Below, piece by piece: positions 37,194 to 37,928 of a stretch of DNA of 37,928 nt (its first letter is position 1; each line of letters opens with the position of its first letter). The position numbers and the translations under genes were made by a program. The stretch comes from Spirochaetota bacterium (GTDB lineage: Bacteria; Spirochaetota; B62-G9; DRHN01). The stretch covers positions 1-37,928 of the forward strand of contig DRHN01000521.1 of NCBI GenBank assembly GCA_011049595.1, given 5' to 3'. Under the pieces are notes generated by a model. That model saw only the letters and a program-made list of their open reading frames with translations. It ran no database searches and was not told the origin of the DNA.

Positions 37194-37817
37194 ATGATGA
37201 ATAAAATAATCAGAGACATTTTTATCCTGTTTTTTCTGGTTTTGTCGGCAACGGCTGCCGTTGTTCACGCTGATGATGGAACTGTGTTTAGAGGAAACGG
37301 GAAAGAAGACACACTCAGAGAGGACACGTTCCTGGTCAAGAATATCGATTATTTTGCTGAACTGGGTATAGCGAAACCTATGACCGGGCTTGCGGCAATC
37401 AATTTTTCGGCGGAGTCACTTGACGGAAAAATGGTAAACCTGTTCGATTTTAAAGGGAAAGTGATCTTCTTGAACTTCTGGGCCACGTGGTGCGATCCCT
37501 GTAAAGCGGAAGTAAAAGATATAGATAAGCTCTGGGGCATGCTCAAAGACGAGGATTTCGTGGTGATGGCCGTCGATCTAAGGGAAAAGAAAAAGAAAGT
37601 ACGTACTTTTATTGAGGAATACGGGATCGATTTCCCTGTATATCTCGACCCGTCCGGGAGGATCTCCTCCATGTACAGCGTTGGCGGCATTCCTACTACC
37701 TATATAATCGATCCGGACGGGAATGTTGTCGGCAAGGCGATCGGCCCGCGGGACTGGGGGGGCAAAGAGTCGATCGGGTTTATGAGGAGTCTTATGCGCC
37801 CGAAAGATAAAACCTGA
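37194..37817 (+). CDS. TlpA/ResA-like thioredoxin-fold exported protein
   Basis: 207 aa; signal peptide; 'GKVIFLNFWATWCDPCKAEVKDIDKL', 'GGIPTTYIIDPDGNVV'. Confidence 0.92.
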   Translation: MMNKIIRDIFILFFLVLSATAAVVHADDGTVFRGNGKEDTLREDTFLVKNIDYFAELGIAKPMTGLAAINFSAESLDGKMVNLFDFKGKVIFLNFWATWCDPCKAEVKDIDKLWGMLKDEDFVVMAVDLREKKKKVRTFIEEYGIDFPVYLDPSGRISSMYSVGGIPTTYIIDPDGNVVGKAIGPRDWGGKESIGFMRSLMRPKDKT

Positions 37818-37861
37818 ATGCCCGCCGGTGGAAAAAATCCTTCTATCATATCTATTTTTAT

Positions 37862-37909
37862 ATGACTAAAAAAAAGTGCGTTTTTTTTGATCTCGGGGGA
37901 GTGCTGTAC
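37862..37909 (+). CDS. HAD-family hydrolase, N-terminal fragment (truncated)
   Basis: ATG at 37862: MTKKKCVFFDLGGVLY, then the adapter begins; FFDLGGVL is a typical HAD motif I. Confidence 0.65.
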
Positions 37910-37928
37910 CTGTCTCTTATACACATCT
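37910..37928. other. Nextera/Tn5 mosaic-end adapter sequence (library artefact)
   Basis: Exact CTGTCTCTTATACACATCT at the contig terminus. Confidence 0.97.

Noticed and set aside
37700-37924. 74-aa minus-strand ORF starting MYKRQVQHS
   Set aside because: Its start codes through the reverse-complemented Nextera adapter and it is antisense to the TlpA-like gene; artefact.

Overview
The window is a bacterial contig of about 38 kb, probably a metagenome or single-cell assembly. It is gene-dense, and its content is spirochaete-like (inference only). Most of it is ordinary chromosomal housekeeping: a partial nth, polX, a solute-binding protein, a complete moxR/DUF58/BatA-B-C-D-E (aerotolerance-type) operon, folB, a STAS protein, a UVR-motif protein, trmB, nagA, dodecin, a giant 1399-aa acyl-CoA dehydratase activase/reductase, an epimerase, an SDR, YbaK, nudC, glmS, guaA, a YhcC-type radical SAM protein and a TlpA-like thioredoxin. 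I saw no CRISPR array, rRNA, tRNA or prophage. The most interesting non-genic signal is a dispersed, modular intergenic repeat with at least four copies (about 3209-3377, 16534-16630, 19495-19757, 31411-31518). Its ends are inverted repeats (AATTAGTTCTTGGTGAC...GTCACCAAGAACTAATT) and its interior is packed with short GC-rich hairpins (GTCGGGC-AA-GCCCGAC / GCCGGGC-AA-GCCCGGC). Every copy lies within about 40 bp upstream of a gene start. Also notable are a pseudoknot-capable inverted-repeat arrangement plus a terminator-like hairpin in the guaA/YhcC divergent spacer, an ORF interrupted by TGA right after folB, a possible VIT1/CCC1 C-terminal remnant, several uncharacterised long proteins, and a Nextera mosaic-end adapter at the 3' end of the contig (37910-37928).
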